Shown here in pieces: positions 8,176-18,214 of a stretch of DNA of 64,000 nucleotides; the first letter of the stretch is position 1, and the number at the start of each line of letters is the position of its first letter. The notes beneath the pieces are model-generated. The model made no database searches. It saw only the letters and a list, made by a program, of their open reading frames with translations, and was not told where the DNA came from. The stretch comes from an uncultured Pseudomonadales bacterium. GTDB taxonomy: Bacteria; Pseudomonadota; Gammaproteobacteria; Pseudomonadales; Azotimanducaceae. Location: contig OY282455.1 of NCBI GenBank assembly GCA_958296195.1, positions 3,720,001 to 3,784,000 on the forward strand, given 5' to 3'. Made by a program: the position numbers and the translations under genes.

Positions 8176-9948
8176 TTAATCCCCGACTAACCGCCCTATG
8201 ACGGTGGGCACCCGTTGATGCACGATATAACCGGATACCAGAGCTAAAACCATGCAGAAAAGCATGGCACCCCACTGCTCAAACAGCCAATAGCCCACTC
8301 CAAACAGCAGCGCCAATAGGAAAGCGATACTGGCCGCGCAGGCAATCAGACACTCCTCAATATTGGCGGAAAGCGCCTTCAATCGAGTTGTTTGCCGCAC
8401 CCGTTCCCACCCCGGACCTGGAATGCGCAACCGGGAATAGAATTCCATCGCCTTGGCCGTAGGCCCTCGTCTTGAAGTCAGAAGGGTCACGGCCAAGCAA
8501 ACCATTGTCGAGACGACAACATTGAGCAACATACGGACTCCAAACCAATCCTCATCCGGCTGGTCAGGCACTGCGAACAATAGGATGTTTCCGAAGAGAG
8601 CGGCGGTGATCAGGGCTGATATTTCCGACCAGACGTTAATCCTCCACCAATACCAACGGGCAATTAGAGGAAACGCCGCCCCAGGCAATATAACTGCCAA
8701 GTACTGGTAAATTTCCAAAATTCCGCTTAATGACATGGCAATAATTGTGGACAGCAGGATTAGAGTGAACATGGAAAGACGGGCCGCTCTTACATAATGG
8801 CGGTTGCTGCGGCCCAACGCGATATATGGCTGATAAACGTCATTCACCAAATAGGACGCTCCCCAATTCATGTGCGTATCCAAAGTGCTCATAAAGGCCG
8901 CGAGCAAAGAAGCTATCATAACTCCCTTCAAACCTATAGGCAGAAAGGCGTTTATCATGTTAGGATACGCTTGCTCTGAGTCGCTTAAGTCGGGGAAGTA
9001 AACCAAGGACGCCAAGCCAACTAAAATCCAAGGCCAACTACGCAACACATAATGACAAAAAGCGTACCAATAAACGGCCAACGCTGCGTCTTTTTCCGAA
9101 CGAGTCGCCAAGACACGTTGAACAAAGTACCCGGCTCCCGGCGCCAAATACCACCAACCTACTGTCACTAGAGTAAGAAATGTCAAAGTGTCCAAATTCC
9201 AGCCAAACTCGGGCAGCAAGTGCCAAACGTCCGATTCGACACCGGGAACATGCTGTATGGCTTCGACCACACCTCCCCTAGCGGATAGGTCGATATAGAC
9301 AATGGCCGCCAGCGAGACAGCTCCTATAATAGCCAATCCAAATTGAATTAAGTCCGTATATACTACGCCGTAAAGTCCAGATAGGGTACTGTAAATGAAG
9401 ACAATTAGGCTAAGGATTAGGAGAACCACATCAGTGGAGGCCACCGCGCCGACTAGGGGCAAGTTGAACAGCGGCTCGGGAGTTAGCTGAAGAATTACCC
9501 CTATTATCTTCGACATGGCTAGAATCACTGATGCCATGACGATGCAGTTAATAAAAACCCCGTCGAACAATGACTTGGAGATGCGAAGCGCATCATTCGC
9601 TCCACCGCCGTCATAACGCTGAGAAATCAACTCGATTTCAGACACGGCCCGCGACCGACGCCATAAGCCGGAGAAAAAGAATACGGAGATCAGCACACCG
9701 ATTAAGCCCGACCACCAAAACCAATTGGCGTGAACTCCCTGTTCCCTGACAGCGCCAGCCACAAACAGAGGAGTGTCCGAGGAGAAGGTGGTGGCCACCA
9801 TAGACGTGCCAGCGACCCACCAAGGCAAGGAACGGCCCGCAACAAAAAAGTCTGCAGTGCTGTTCGATGCTCTTTTGGCAAAGAACGCGCCTATGCCGAT
9901 GGCCGAGGCCGCGTACAGACAGATTATTAGCCAGTCAACAAGGCTCAC
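8176..9948 (-). CDS. Sodium/solute symporter (SSS family)
   Basis: A 590-residue polytopic membrane protein with 13-14 predicted hydrophobic segments. The SSS signature features are the N-terminal DFFVAGRSLPWWVAGTSMVA, the helix TLSGLYGVVYTDLIQFGLAI, and AAFMSTLDTHMNWGASYLVN, the family's conserved Na+-site neighbourhood. SSS carriers import sugars, amino acids or carboxylates with sodium. The GTG start at 9948 has GGAGAAAG upstream. It sits between the Gfo/Idh oxidoreductase (17 bases upstream) and the GH172 gene (23 bases downstream) in one operon, so the substrate is probably an oligosaccharide or modified sugar processed by those two enzymes. An unusually long soluble segment (about residues 460-520) separates the last helices. 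Confidence 0.9.
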   Translation of the reverse strand: MSLVDWLIICLYAASAIGIGAFFAKRASNSTADFFVAGRSLPWWVAGTSMVATTFSSDTPLFVAGAVREQGVHANWFWWSGLIGVLISVFFFSGLWRRSRAVSEIELISQRYDGGGANDALRISKSLFDGVFINCIVMASVILAMSKIIGVILQLTPEPLFNLPLVGAVASTDVVLLILSLIVFIYSTLSGLYGVVYTDLIQFGLAIIGAVSLAAIVYIDLSARGGVVEAIQHVPGVESDVWHLLPEFGWNLDTLTFLTLVTVGWWYLAPGAGYFVQRVLATRSEKDAALAVYWYAFCHYVLRSWPWILVGLASLVYFPDLSDSEQAYPNMINAFLPIGLKGVMIASLLAAFMSTLDTHMNWGASYLVNDVYQPYIALGRSNRHYVRAARLSMFTLILLSTIIAMSLSGILEIYQYLAVILPGAAFPLIARWYWWRINVWSEISALITAALFGNILLFAVPDQPDEDWFGVRMLLNVVVSTMVCLAVTLLTSRRGPTAKAMEFYSRLRIPGPGWERVRQTTRLKALSANIEECLIACAASIAFLLALLFGVGYWLFEQWGAMLFCMVLALVSGYIVHQRVPTVIGRLVGD

Positions 9949-9964
9949 TCAATCTTTCTCCGCG

Positions 9965-11119
9965 CTATTGAAGATTGGAGGAAACTATTCCATAACTGTC
10001 AAAACGTTGCCAGCATTCAGCAAGGTCAACAATCCGCCCGAAATGTCGAGATTCATCCAGCTTGATGGCTGTCAGCCCAGCTTGCAGAGCGTCAAGAATG
10101 GACACCGGCAAGGGCGTTCCCTGATGGAAGTGCGCTGCCAAACCAGCCGCCATTTCCTTTTCTGCACCATAGTGTCCCGACGGATCGTTGCGATCAAAGG
10201 TGTAGTCCTTATGTAGAATTTTGCAGGAGGTGGCAGCGTCGTGAACCCGGTAATAACCCCGCACGAAGTCACCCTCCGCCATGCCCTTGGTGCCGACCAC
10301 AGTAAAGTGGCGATATTCGTCTGGAACATTAAGGTTGGCGTGGAAACACAGGTTCACGCCATTCTCGTACTCTATCAATGCAGTTTGATAGTCAACGAGG
10401 TCCGTATCTTCGTTGAAAGCCTTGTCGGAAAACCCCCAACGCGCTTTGCGCTTGTGGTACACCGCTAAAGTTTCAAGTTTCCTGTTGGCGGAAGTAAAGG
10501 TTTTTCGCCCTCCAAAACTCACCACTCTTTGGGGCCTCGAACCCGCGATGTTTTGGTATAGATCAATGTCATGGCAGCATTTTTCCAGTAGGAACCCGCC
10601 GGACATAGCCTGACGGCGGCGCCAATCGCGCATGAAGAAGGCCCCGTGCTCCGGTGCGATATGCTCCGACGCTTCCATGCTAACAACGTCTCCCAGATGG
10701 CCGGCATCCACGCTGCACTTTAAGTCCCTGTACAAAGGAGCATAACGCAGCACCAGCCCAACCGAAACTTGGTCGGAGCCGTATTCCCTTAGCATGGACA
10801 TCAACTCGAAAGTCTGGGCCTCATCCACCACCACGGGCTTTTCGGTAAAAACTCGAACTCCAGTGCGCAGTCCAGCTTGTATATGCTCAAAATGTAGATG
10901 ATTTGGAGACCCGATCATCAGCAAGTCCAAGCCTTCCGCCCGAAGCATGCCGGCAAGCTCTGGGTAACCCTTCAACTTGTGACCGCGCTTGGACAGCCAA
11001 TCGAGTTTGGTTGGCGTCGGGTCCGCATAGGCAACTAGCTGAAATTCGGGAATCAGAGCACTGAACGTGGCGGCCAAATAACTCAAACGATCCCCCAAGC
11101 CACAAAGCCCCACTTTCAT
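9965..11119 (-). CDS. Gfo/Idh/MocA family oxidoreductase
   Basis: A 384-residue NAD(P)-dependent sugar-type dehydrogenase. The N-terminus MKVGLCGLGDRLSYLAATF has a slightly unusual Rossmann glycine motif (GLGDR). The signature EKPVV (here VFTEKPVVVDEAQTF) supplies the catalytic lysine, and GGFLLEKCCHDIDLYQNIAG carries the conserved His-Asp pair. Family members oxidise or reduce cyclic sugars, inositols or deoxyamino sugars. The ATG at 11119 is the first start with a sensible family N-terminus, although no strong ribosome binding site precedes it. It heads the operon with the SSS symporter and GH172. It ends the lower-G+C module; the fucose operon's fucU begins its 3' end about 110 bases away. 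Confidence 0.88.
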   Translation of the reverse strand: MKVGLCGLGDRLSYLAATFSALIPEFQLVAYADPTPTKLDWLSKRGHKLKGYPELAGMLRAEGLDLLMIGSPNHLHFEHIQAGLRTGVRVFTEKPVVVDEAQTFELMSMLREYGSDQVSVGLVLRYAPLYRDLKCSVDAGHLGDVVSMEASEHIAPEHGAFFMRDWRRRQAMSGGFLLEKCCHDIDLYQNIAGSRPQRVVSFGGRKTFTSANRKLETLAVYHKRKARWGFSDKAFNEDTDLVDYQTALIEYENGVNLCFHANLNVPDEYRHFTVVGTKGMAEGDFVRGYYRVHDAATSCKILHKDYTFDRNDPSGHYGAEKEMAAGLAAHFHQGTPLPVSILDALQAGLTAIKLDESRHFGRIVDLAECWQRFDSYGIVSSNLQ

Positions 11120-11243
11120 TCTAGCGCAGCCAACATGGTTAGCAGCGTGATGATCAGCTTGATTCTCATTGCGGTTCCCTCGTTTGGCGAATACTGTTCG
11201 GGTTTGCGGCAAATCATGGCATTCGCATCCATCAACAGCCGGA

Positions 11244-12470
<1,227 letters not shown>

Positions 12471-12585
12471 CTAGCTGCCGCCCCGTCCATGCTCGTTCTG
12501 CTTCGGGGGATGTCCCGCACCAATGAAGGGCCATCCACTGCGACGCAGGCCTCCTCATTCGCCACACCCTCCCACGACCAAAAAA

Positions 12586-13785
12586 CTACGCCACCCGGGC
12601 GGTGGGCAGGCAGCCGGGGCCTATGGGTTCAAACGTCTTATAGGTCAGGATGAACTCCTGGTGCCCCAAGGCTTCGGAGACGCTGGGGGCACCGGCGGCC
12701 ACTGCCCTAGCCCGCTCGAATATGTCCTTGCCCACCTGCTCCACGCTGGCGTCGCCCTCAATGATGGCGCCGGCGTTGACGTCCATGTCATCCGCCATGC
12801 GCCGATAGGTGTCCGGATTGGCGCAGATCTTGATGACCGGCGAAATGGCCGAACCCACCACGGAGCCGCGCCCGGTGGTGAACAGTATCAGATGCGCCCC
12901 GCAGGCGATCAGTTCAACGATTTCCGCGTTGTCCGAAATGTTGGGGAAGCCGAAGCGCGGTTCTCCGTCCGGCACGATGTCGAGCAGGTACAGACCGCCT
13001 CGCGGCGGCAGGTCGCCCGGCTTGATGAGGCCGCTGATGGGCGAATCCCCAGACTTGGAGTAGGCGCCCATGGACTTCTCCTCCTGAGTGGTCAGGCCGC
13101 CCTCCGCGTTGCCTGGGGCGAAGCTGCCGAAGCCCATGGTCTCGTAATAATTGGCCGCCTTGTCCATCACCGCCTCAATCTGCCGCGCCAACTCCGGCGT
13201 CACCGCCCGCTCCATCATGATGTGCTCGCAGCCGATCAACTCCCCGGTCTCCTCAAAGATGCAGGTGGCGCCTTCAGCAACCAAGCGGTTGAAGCTGTTG
13301 CCCACCGCCGGGTTGGCGGAAATGCCGCTGGTGCCGTCGGAGCCGCCGCAGATGGTGCCCACCACCAGTTCGTCCAGGGCCATGTCCACCCGCCCCTGCT
13401 CGGCCATCCTGCCGCCGATGCGGGCGGTGGCCGCCAGCCCCGCCGCCAAGGTCTTCCGAGTGCCGCCGCACTCCTGTATCACCAACGTCTCCACCGGGCG
13501 CCCGCTCTCCCTGACGGTGGCTTCGAGTTCCTCCCGGTTGAAGCCCTCGCAACCCAAGGACAGCAGCAACACGCCGCCGACGTTGGGATGGGTGCAGAGC
13601 CGCTGCATAATGCGCAAGGCGTAGGCGTTCGGGTAGCAGCCGGGAAAGCCGACTAGCTGCACTCCAGCCTGACCCGATTGATCGACGATCAGCCGCGCCA
13701 CATGGTGGGCGCACTCCACCAAGTAGACCACCAATAGCTGGTTGCGGATGCCCTTGCGGCCGTCGGAGCGGAGATAGCCTTGCAT
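12586..13785 (-). CDS. UxaA-family dehydratase, large (C-terminal) subunit, probable L-fuconate dehydratase
   Basis: An altronate/galactarate dehydratase-type large subunit of about 400 residues. It starts MQGYLRSDGRKGIRN, the classic GYxRxDGRxGxRN opening, and carries GFPGCYPNAYALR, IQECGGTRKTLAAGLA, VGTICGGSDGTSGISANPAV and LILFTTGRGSVVGSAISPV. These include the conserved cysteines of iron-dependent UxaA enzymes. It is encoded directly after a separate SAF-domain subunit, so the enzyme is a two-piece UxaA. Position between the lactonase and the keto-deoxy sugar dehydrogenase points to L-fuconate or a similar 6-deoxy-aldonate as substrate. A TTG six bases upstream overlaps the previous stop and is an alternative start; the ATG has GGTGG at good spacing. 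Confidence 0.85.
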   Translation of the reverse strand: MQGYLRSDGRKGIRNQLLVVYLVECAHHVARLIVDQSGQAGVQLVGFPGCYPNAYALRIMQRLCTHPNVGGVLLLSLGCEGFNREELEATVRESGRPVETLVIQECGGTRKTLAAGLAATARIGGRMAEQGRVDMALDELVVGTICGGSDGTSGISANPAVGNSFNRLVAEGATCIFEETGELIGCEHIMMERAVTPELARQIEAVMDKAANYYETMGFGSFAPGNAEGGLTTQEEKSMGAYSKSGDSPISGLIKPGDLPPRGGLYLLDIVPDGEPRFGFPNISDNAEIVELIACGAHLILFTTGRGSVVGSAISPVIKICANPDTYRRMADDMDVNAGAIIEGDASVEQVGKDIFERARAVAAGAPSVSEALGHQEFILTYKTFEPIGPGCLPTARVA

Positions 13786-13787
13786 TT

Positions 13788-14084
13788 TCAACCCACCGCC
13801 TTGCGGGTGTGGCTGGGGATGTAGTCGCTTTTCATGTTGTGCAGGTGGACGTGTTCTCCAACGACAATGTCAGCGAGCGCCGAGCCGATTGAGGCACCGT
13901 ACTTGAGGATCTTTTCCCCTTTCGCCAGCGGGCGGCGGGCGATTTTGTGGCCAAGGGGAATCATCTGCGTCAGGACCACAGGTTGATGATCGATGCAAAG
14001 CGTCTCGCCGGGCGTCAAATCCCGACAACTGACCAGAATGTTGTCTTTCTGATGCAGCAGCACATGGGCCTTGCGATTGATCAT
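13788..14084 (-). CDS. UxaA-family dehydratase, small SAF-domain subunit
   Basis: A 98-residue SAF-domain protein equivalent to the N-terminal domain of altronate dehydratase: HVLLHQKDNILVSCRDLTPG, then MIPLGHKIARRPLAKGEKIL and KYGASIGSALADIVVGEHVH, with the typical His-Asn run LHNMKSDY. It pairs with the large subunit encoded immediately downstream. Its ATG overlaps the lactonase stop by four bases (ATGA), and its own stop is followed by the large-subunit start within three bases, so translation of the dehydratase is coupled. The length matches stand-alone SAF subunits in other UxaA-type operons. Confidence 0.87.
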   Translation of the reverse strand: MINRKAHVLLHQKDNILVSCRDLTPGETLCIDHQPVVLTQMIPLGHKIARRPLAKGEKILKYGASIGSALADIVVGEHVHLHNMKSDYIPSHTRKAVG

Positions 14085-14932
14085 CCCGCCCGCCCGCTTC
14101 CGTCCAAGCCGTAGAAGGACGCCGCCGTGCCGCCGAAGACGCGCTCCCGGTCGGCCGGCGACAGCTGGACGATGAAGCCTTCGCACATCGTGCGCCAGCC
14201 TTGGTAGCAGCCCGCTAGGTTCAGAACCGGCCAATCGCTGCCCCACATCAGCTTCCGTGCGCCGAAGCACTCCAGCAGAAAGTCCGCATAGGGCTGGATT
14301 CGTGCCGGCTGCGGATTTTCGCCGGCCTCGGTCAGCAGACCAGACAGCTTGCAGCAACAGTTGCCCAAGGCGGCCAGTTCCCGCATCTGCGCCCGCCACC
14401 GGCCGTTGCCGCCGTTGGCGATGTCCGGCTTGGCGGCGTGGTCGATCACCACCGCCAGACCGGGATGGCGGCGCAACAGGACCAGCAGGTTGTCCAAATG
14501 AACCGGCTTGACCAGCGCGTCGAAGGTCAGGCCAAGTTGCTGCAAGGCGGCAAAGGCCGGCTGCAGGCGGGGGCTGAGCATCCAAGCGGTCTCGGCAATG
14601 TCCTGGATCATGGGCCGGATGCCGACGAAATAGGGGTTCTCGGCCAGTTCGGCCAACACCGTTGCCGCGGAGGCGTCCTCCATGTCCACCCAGCCCACCA
14701 CCGCGGCGATGAAGTCCTCCTGTTCGGCCAACGACAGTAGGTAGCGGGTCTCATCCAAGCTATCGGCCGCCTGCACCAGCACGGTTTTTTGAACGCCGGC
14801 GCTTTGCAGTAGGGGCCTTAGGTGCTGCGGCAGAAAATCCCGGTACAGGGGCGCGAGGTTCGGGGTCAGCCAGCGGTAGTCCCCCCTGTCGAGCTTCCAG
14901 AAGTGCTGATGGGCGTCGATGGCCTGGCTCAT
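14081..14932 (-). CDS. Amidohydrolase-2 family lactonase, probable L-fuconolactonase
   Basis: A 283-residue amidohydrolase of the fuconolactonase type. The N-terminal AIDAHQHFWKLDRGDYRWL is nearly diagnostic, followed by VGIRPMIQDI, VIDHAAKPDIANG and KLMWGSDWPVLNLAG. Members hydrolyse L-fucono-1,4/1,5-lactone or related sugar lactones. Its ATG overlaps the stop of the aldo/keto reductase gene by four bases (ATGA), and its stop overlaps the start of the SAF subunit in the same way, placing it firmly as step two of a coupled pathway. Long apparent upstream coding sequence in this frame is the aldo/keto reductase gene on the same strand in another frame. Confidence 0.88.
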   Translation of the reverse strand: MSQAIDAHQHFWKLDRGDYRWLTPNLAPLYRDFLPQHLRPLLQSAGVQKTVLVQAADSLDETRYLLSLAEQEDFIAAVVGWVDMEDASAATVLAELAENPYFVGIRPMIQDIAETAWMLSPRLQPAFAALQQLGLTFDALVKPVHLDNLLVLLRRHPGLAVVIDHAAKPDIANGGNGRWRAQMRELAALGNCCCKLSGLLTEAGENPQPARIQPYADFLLECFGARKLMWGSDWPVLNLAGCYQGWRTMCEGFIVQLSPADRERVFGGTAASFYGLDGSGRAG

Positions 14933-15978
14933 GCGGCAGCCTCCCGTTGGCTTGGCAGCGGGGCCTGGGGATGCACCAGCCCCGCATCCCGCAGCGCTTT
15001 CCAGAAAGCGCCCGGAATGGGGTGGCGATAAAACGCCAAGGCTTGGTCCACGTCCCCGCTGCTGGCGAGACCGGGAATCACCGAAGCGACGGCGGGGTGG
15101 GCCAAAGGGAATTGCAAGGCGGCGGCGGCCAAGTGTACGTCGAACTCCCGGCAAAACCCTTGAATTCGCCTAACCCGCTCAAGGACGGGTTTTGGCGCCG
15201 GCGCATAGTTATAGTACGGCGGCCGGCCGCCATCAACGCCAGTGGCCAAAATGCCGGAGTTGTAGGGCCCGCCGACGATGACCGCAACGTTCTCCGCTGC
15301 GCATCTTGGCAGAAAGCAGTCCAACGCGCCCTGCTCCAGCAGGGTGTAGCGACCGGCCAGCAAGAAGCAGTCGAAGTCACCGTGAGCCATCGCTTGGTCG
15401 CAGACCTCCCACTCGTTGACGCCGACGCCGACGGCCCGCACCGACCCGTCGCGGCGCAGTGCCTCCAAGGCCCGATAGCCACCGTCCATCGCTTCGGCGA
15501 AGACCGCCGGATGGTTGGGGCCGTGGGTGGCCTCGCCGATGTCGTGGAGCAGCAGCAGATCGATGCGCTCCAGGCCAAGGCGCTCCAAGCTGGCCTCAAA
15601 GGAGCGCATGACCCCGTCATAGGAGTAGTCATAGACCGGCTCGAAGGGCATAGGGGAGCGGAAACCGTGGCGCAGGGCACCGCCGTCGATGCGTTCCGTC
15701 GGCGCCAGCAGGCGGCCCACCTTGGTTGACAGAACGAAACTGTTCCGGTCGAAGCTGCGCAAATGGTCGCCAAGCCGCACTTCGCTTAGGCCAAACCCAT
15801 AGTAGGGGGCGGTGTCGAAGAAGCGAACGCCCTGCCCCCAAGCGGCGTCCAGAGCCTCCACAGCAGCTTCGGCGGACACTTCTCGGTAGAGGTTGCCAAG
15901 CCCAGCGCAGCCGAAGCCGAGTTCGGTGACCTGAATGCCGACGGTGCCCAAGGGGCGTTTGATCAACGCAGTCGCCAT
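14929..15978 (-). CDS. Aldo/keto reductase, probable L-fucose (D-threo-aldose) 1-dehydrogenase
   Basis: A 349-residue aldo/keto reductase. The signatures are ELGFGCAGLGNLYREVS, FFDTAPYYGFGLSEVRLGDH (catalytic Asp and Tyr), VLSTKVGR (Lys) and RIDLLLLHDIGEATHG (His). It resembles D-threo-aldose 1-dehydrogenase/L-fucose dehydrogenases that oxidise L-fucose to the lactone with NAD(P)+, and also pyridoxal 4-dehydrogenase. The operon context decides for L-fucose or a close relative (L-galactose, D-arabinose). It is the first gene of the operon and is preceded, 13 bases upstream of the start, by a perfect inverted repeat that is a likely operator. Confidence 0.86.
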   Translation of the reverse strand: MATALIKRPLGTVGIQVTELGFGCAGLGNLYREVSAEAAVEALDAAWGQGVRFFDTAPYYGFGLSEVRLGDHLRSFDRNSFVLSTKVGRLLAPTERIDGGALRHGFRSPMPFEPVYDYSYDGVMRSFEASLERLGLERIDLLLLHDIGEATHGPNHPAVFAEAMDGGYRALEALRRDGSVRAVGVGVNEWEVCDQAMAHGDFDCFLLAGRYTLLEQGALDCFLPRCAAENVAVIVGGPYNSGILATGVDGGRPPYYNYAPAPKPVLERVRRIQGFCREFDVHLAAAALQFPLAHPAVASVIPGLASSGDVDQALAFYRHPIPGAFWKALRDAGLVHPQAPLPSQREAAA

Positions 15979-15990
15979 CGCTCAAAATCC

Positions 15991-16021
15991 TTCAAATGGA
16001 AAATGAAGATGCACATTTGAA
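15991..16021 (-). promoter_or_regulatory. Palindromic operator candidate upstream of the L-fucose operon
   Basis: A perfect 8-bp inverted repeat, TTCAAATG-N15-CATTTGAA, begins 13 bases upstream of the first start codon. The half-sites are 23 bases apart start to start, close to two helical turns, as expected for a dimeric repressor. No regulator gene lies next to it; the downstream side is an IS remnant, which may have replaced one. Confidence 0.6.
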
Positions 16022-16149
16022 ACATTAGTGGATGCCCAGTTCACCTGTCAACGACTTTCGCCGGAACGGAACGGATATCTGCAGGAAGCAGCATGGTGCG
16101 CTGGGCGCTGGTCGTGCGGCAAAAACGGGGCTGTCGCAAAAGGCCACTG

Positions 16150-16611
16150 CCCCGCCGCCGGAACGACCCGTCCCATGGCCCTCCACGGACTCGATGCCCA
16201 GCGTAACGCGCTGAAGTGCCTGTGCCCCGCCGCCGCATGCGACCTGAAGTGCGCAGGCCGGGCGCAGTGCTGCGCCGACGCCGGCGCCAACCCCAGCAAG
16301 CTCGGCCCGACGCGGCGCGTCCTGCTGAACCAAGCCAACCGCCGCATCTGCCCGCCCACTTCGCACGGCGCCGGCGCCTGGAGGGAGGGCCACGCCCGGC
16401 GCAGCGCCATGGAGCGCATCAACGCCCGGCTCAACGACGGCTTCCACTTCGAGAGCCACGCCATCCGCGGCAAGGCCCGAATGACAGCCCCAAAGGCCCA
16501 CGAATCAGGCTCCCGCAGCCTCACGCAACCACAAATCCAAGCCAATCCACCACGAAAACACCCCCGCACCACCTCAACACCCAGCAAAAAAGCCTACCGC
16601 GCAAGTGTCTC
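16150..16611 (+). mobile_element. Second IS remnant (transposase C-terminal third plus right end)
   Basis: Positions 16157-16485 match 2455-2790 of the first IS, encoding the cysteine-bearing block and the SAMERINARLNDGF motif. The sequence then diverges, but the terminal AGCCTACCGCGCAAGTGTCT (16591-16610) matches the right end of the first remnant. The N-terminal two thirds of the transposase are absent and the C-terminus is frameshifted, so it is a dead copy. It lies between the fucose operon and the thermonuclease-like gene. Confidence 0.8.
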
Positions 16612-16718
16612 GGCGAGGCCTTAAGCCGGCGGCAAGTTGGCGGCGGGTTACAATCCGGCCCACTTGCTTACCCGCCCTGCGGCCAAGAAACTCGGAACAG
16701 GCACTTGGGGCCAGGCTG

Positions 16719-17936
16719 ATGGAAGAACAGGAACCGCAAGAGAACGCCACTGCGCAGGAGGACAAGGGCGCCGGCCAACTTAGCCCGCTGTCCATCCAGG
16801 CCGCCGCCTTGGTGCGCTCCATCGAGTCCCTTTCCTTCATTTTTTGGCTGTCGTTCGGCGGCACCTTCCTTTCCGTCTTCTTCGCCGCCTTGAGCCAACT
16901 GGACGCCAACGCGGCCAGGGACCATGTCCTGCTAGGGGAATACCAGGTGCCGAAGTCGATTCTGCCCTTGGTGTCCGTGGCCTTCGCCGGCTTCGTCTTC
17001 TGGCTGATGGCCAACCGCCTGAACATGCTCAACCAGGTGCTGCAGGCCAGCCGCCTGCCCAGGGCCATGGTGCATGAACTCTTCCGCCTCAACCCGCCGG
17101 TGCTGCACATCTTTGACGCGGATAACGTCAAGCGCTGGTCGCCGACCACCGGTGTTGGCGTGTTCGTCATCAACTGGGCGATCTTCTTCGGCAACAGCAT
17201 CGCGCTTACCTGGTCATCGGCCCTGCAGCAAGGGGCCTCCATTGCGGATTTCGACGCGCCCTTGCTGCTCCTGCACCTGCTCTGCATCATTCTGGTGCTG
17301 ATTTACGGCAGCCGCTCCATCGTGCCCCCGCTGCGGGAAATCCTGCACCGCCTGCACGGCCTGCACTTCAAGGTGGGCTGGCCGCGGCATGTCATCGCCG
17401 GTTCGCTAGTGGTCTTCGTCTTCTTCATCAACCATTGGGACCAAGTGCGCTCGCCGATGGAGCAAGCCGACAATCTGCTGGGGCCGGACATGGGCAACGC
17501 CATTGACGGGGAGACACTGTTTCTGCGCGGCGTGGAGGTCAAGCTGTTCGGCATGGACGCAGTGGAGTCCGATCAAGTCTGCCAGGACGGCGACGGCTTG
17601 GACTACCCCTGCGGTCGGCGGGCCACTCTCGCCCTGCAAGCCCTTTTGCGGAAGAGCCAAGTGGTCTGCTTTCCTTTGTTCGCGGTCAACGCCCAGCGGG
17701 TGGTCGCCGCCTGTGAACTGGTGGACGCCGGGCAGGACATGCCCACCGACCCTCGGGACTTCATTGGCGGCGGCGGCCCGAACAACCTGTCCCGCATCAT
17801 GATCGCCAAAGGCCACGCCCTCGGCGTCGGCATGGGCGCTGCATCCTTCCAGGAGGAGCAGAGCCGCGCCCAGCAGCGGCGCCTCGGCATCTGGCAAGGC
17901 CCCTTTCAACCACCCAGCGCCTGGCGGCGGCGCTGA
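16719..17936 (+). CDS. Membrane protein with C-terminal thermonuclease-like (SNase) domain
   Basis: A 405-residue protein with four or five hydrophobic segments in the first ~235 residues (for example SFIFWLSFGGTFLSVFFAAL, LPLVSVAFAGFVFWLMA, LLLLHLLCIILVLIYG and VIAGSLVVFVFFI). The C-terminal ~150 residues resemble the staphylococcal nuclease/SNase fold: AIDGETLFLRGVEVKLFGMD, AVESDQVCQDGDGLDYPCGR, ALGVGMGAASFQEEQSRAQ. The usual VRLxGIDAPE reads VKLFGMDAVE; the first active-site arginine is replaced by lysine while the glutamate is kept, and the extra cysteines recall a subgroup of proteobacterial SNase-like proteins. Start at 16719; the frame upstream is IS remnant. Possible role: membrane-tethered nuclease or nucleic-acid-binding protein. 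Catalysis is uncertain. Confidence 0.7.
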   Translation: MEEQEPQENATAQEDKGAGQLSPLSIQAAALVRSIESLSFIFWLSFGGTFLSVFFAALSQLDANAARDHVLLGEYQVPKSILPLVSVAFAGFVFWLMANRLNMLNQVLQASRLPRAMVHELFRLNPPVLHIFDADNVKRWSPTTGVGVFVINWAIFFGNSIALTWSSALQQGASIADFDAPLLLLHLLCIILVLIYGSRSIVPPLREILHRLHGLHFKVGWPRHVIAGSLVVFVFFINHWDQVRSPMEQADNLLGPDMGNAIDGETLFLRGVEVKLFGMDAVESDQVCQDGDGLDYPCGRRATLALQALLRKSQVVCFPLFAVNAQRVVAACELVDAGQDMPTDPRDFIGGGGPNNLSRIMIAKGHALGVGMGAASFQEEQSRAQQRRLGIWQGPFQPPSAWRRR

Positions 17937-17957
17937 ACCGGACAGGACACCAGGCAC

Positions 17958-18098
17958 ATGGCGAAGAAACGTTCCCAAGGCACAACCAAGGCCGGCAAGC
18001 AGGCCCGGCGGGAGCGCGGAATCAAGGCCATTCGCTGGGGCGTTCTCGGCGCCGGCGTCCTCATCGTCGGCGTCGTTTTGGTTTGGGGGCTGCTCTAA
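17958..18098 (+). CDS. Small single-pass membrane protein
   Basis: A 46-codon frame, ATG to TAA. It has a very basic N-terminus (MAKKRSQGTTKAGKQARRER) followed by a clean hydrophobic segment (WGVLGAGVLIVGVVLVWGLL) that ends the protein. The layout predicts a tail-anchored or single-pass inner-membrane peptide. It begins 21 bases after the thermonuclease-like gene and is probably co-transcribed with it. I do not recognise a family; the coding call rests on composition and position. Confidence 0.5.
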   Translation: MAKKRSQGTTKAGKQARRERGIKAIRWGVLGAGVLIVGVVLVWGLL

Positions 18099-18214
18099 CC
18101 AAGTTCCCGCTCCGCACCGTCCGGCGCCGGCGGATGCGGGAGGGCTGACCGCAACCCACAACCGTCGGCGGGCAGATCCGCCTAGCTGCGCCCCATAGCG
18201 CCAAAGAGCCCCAA

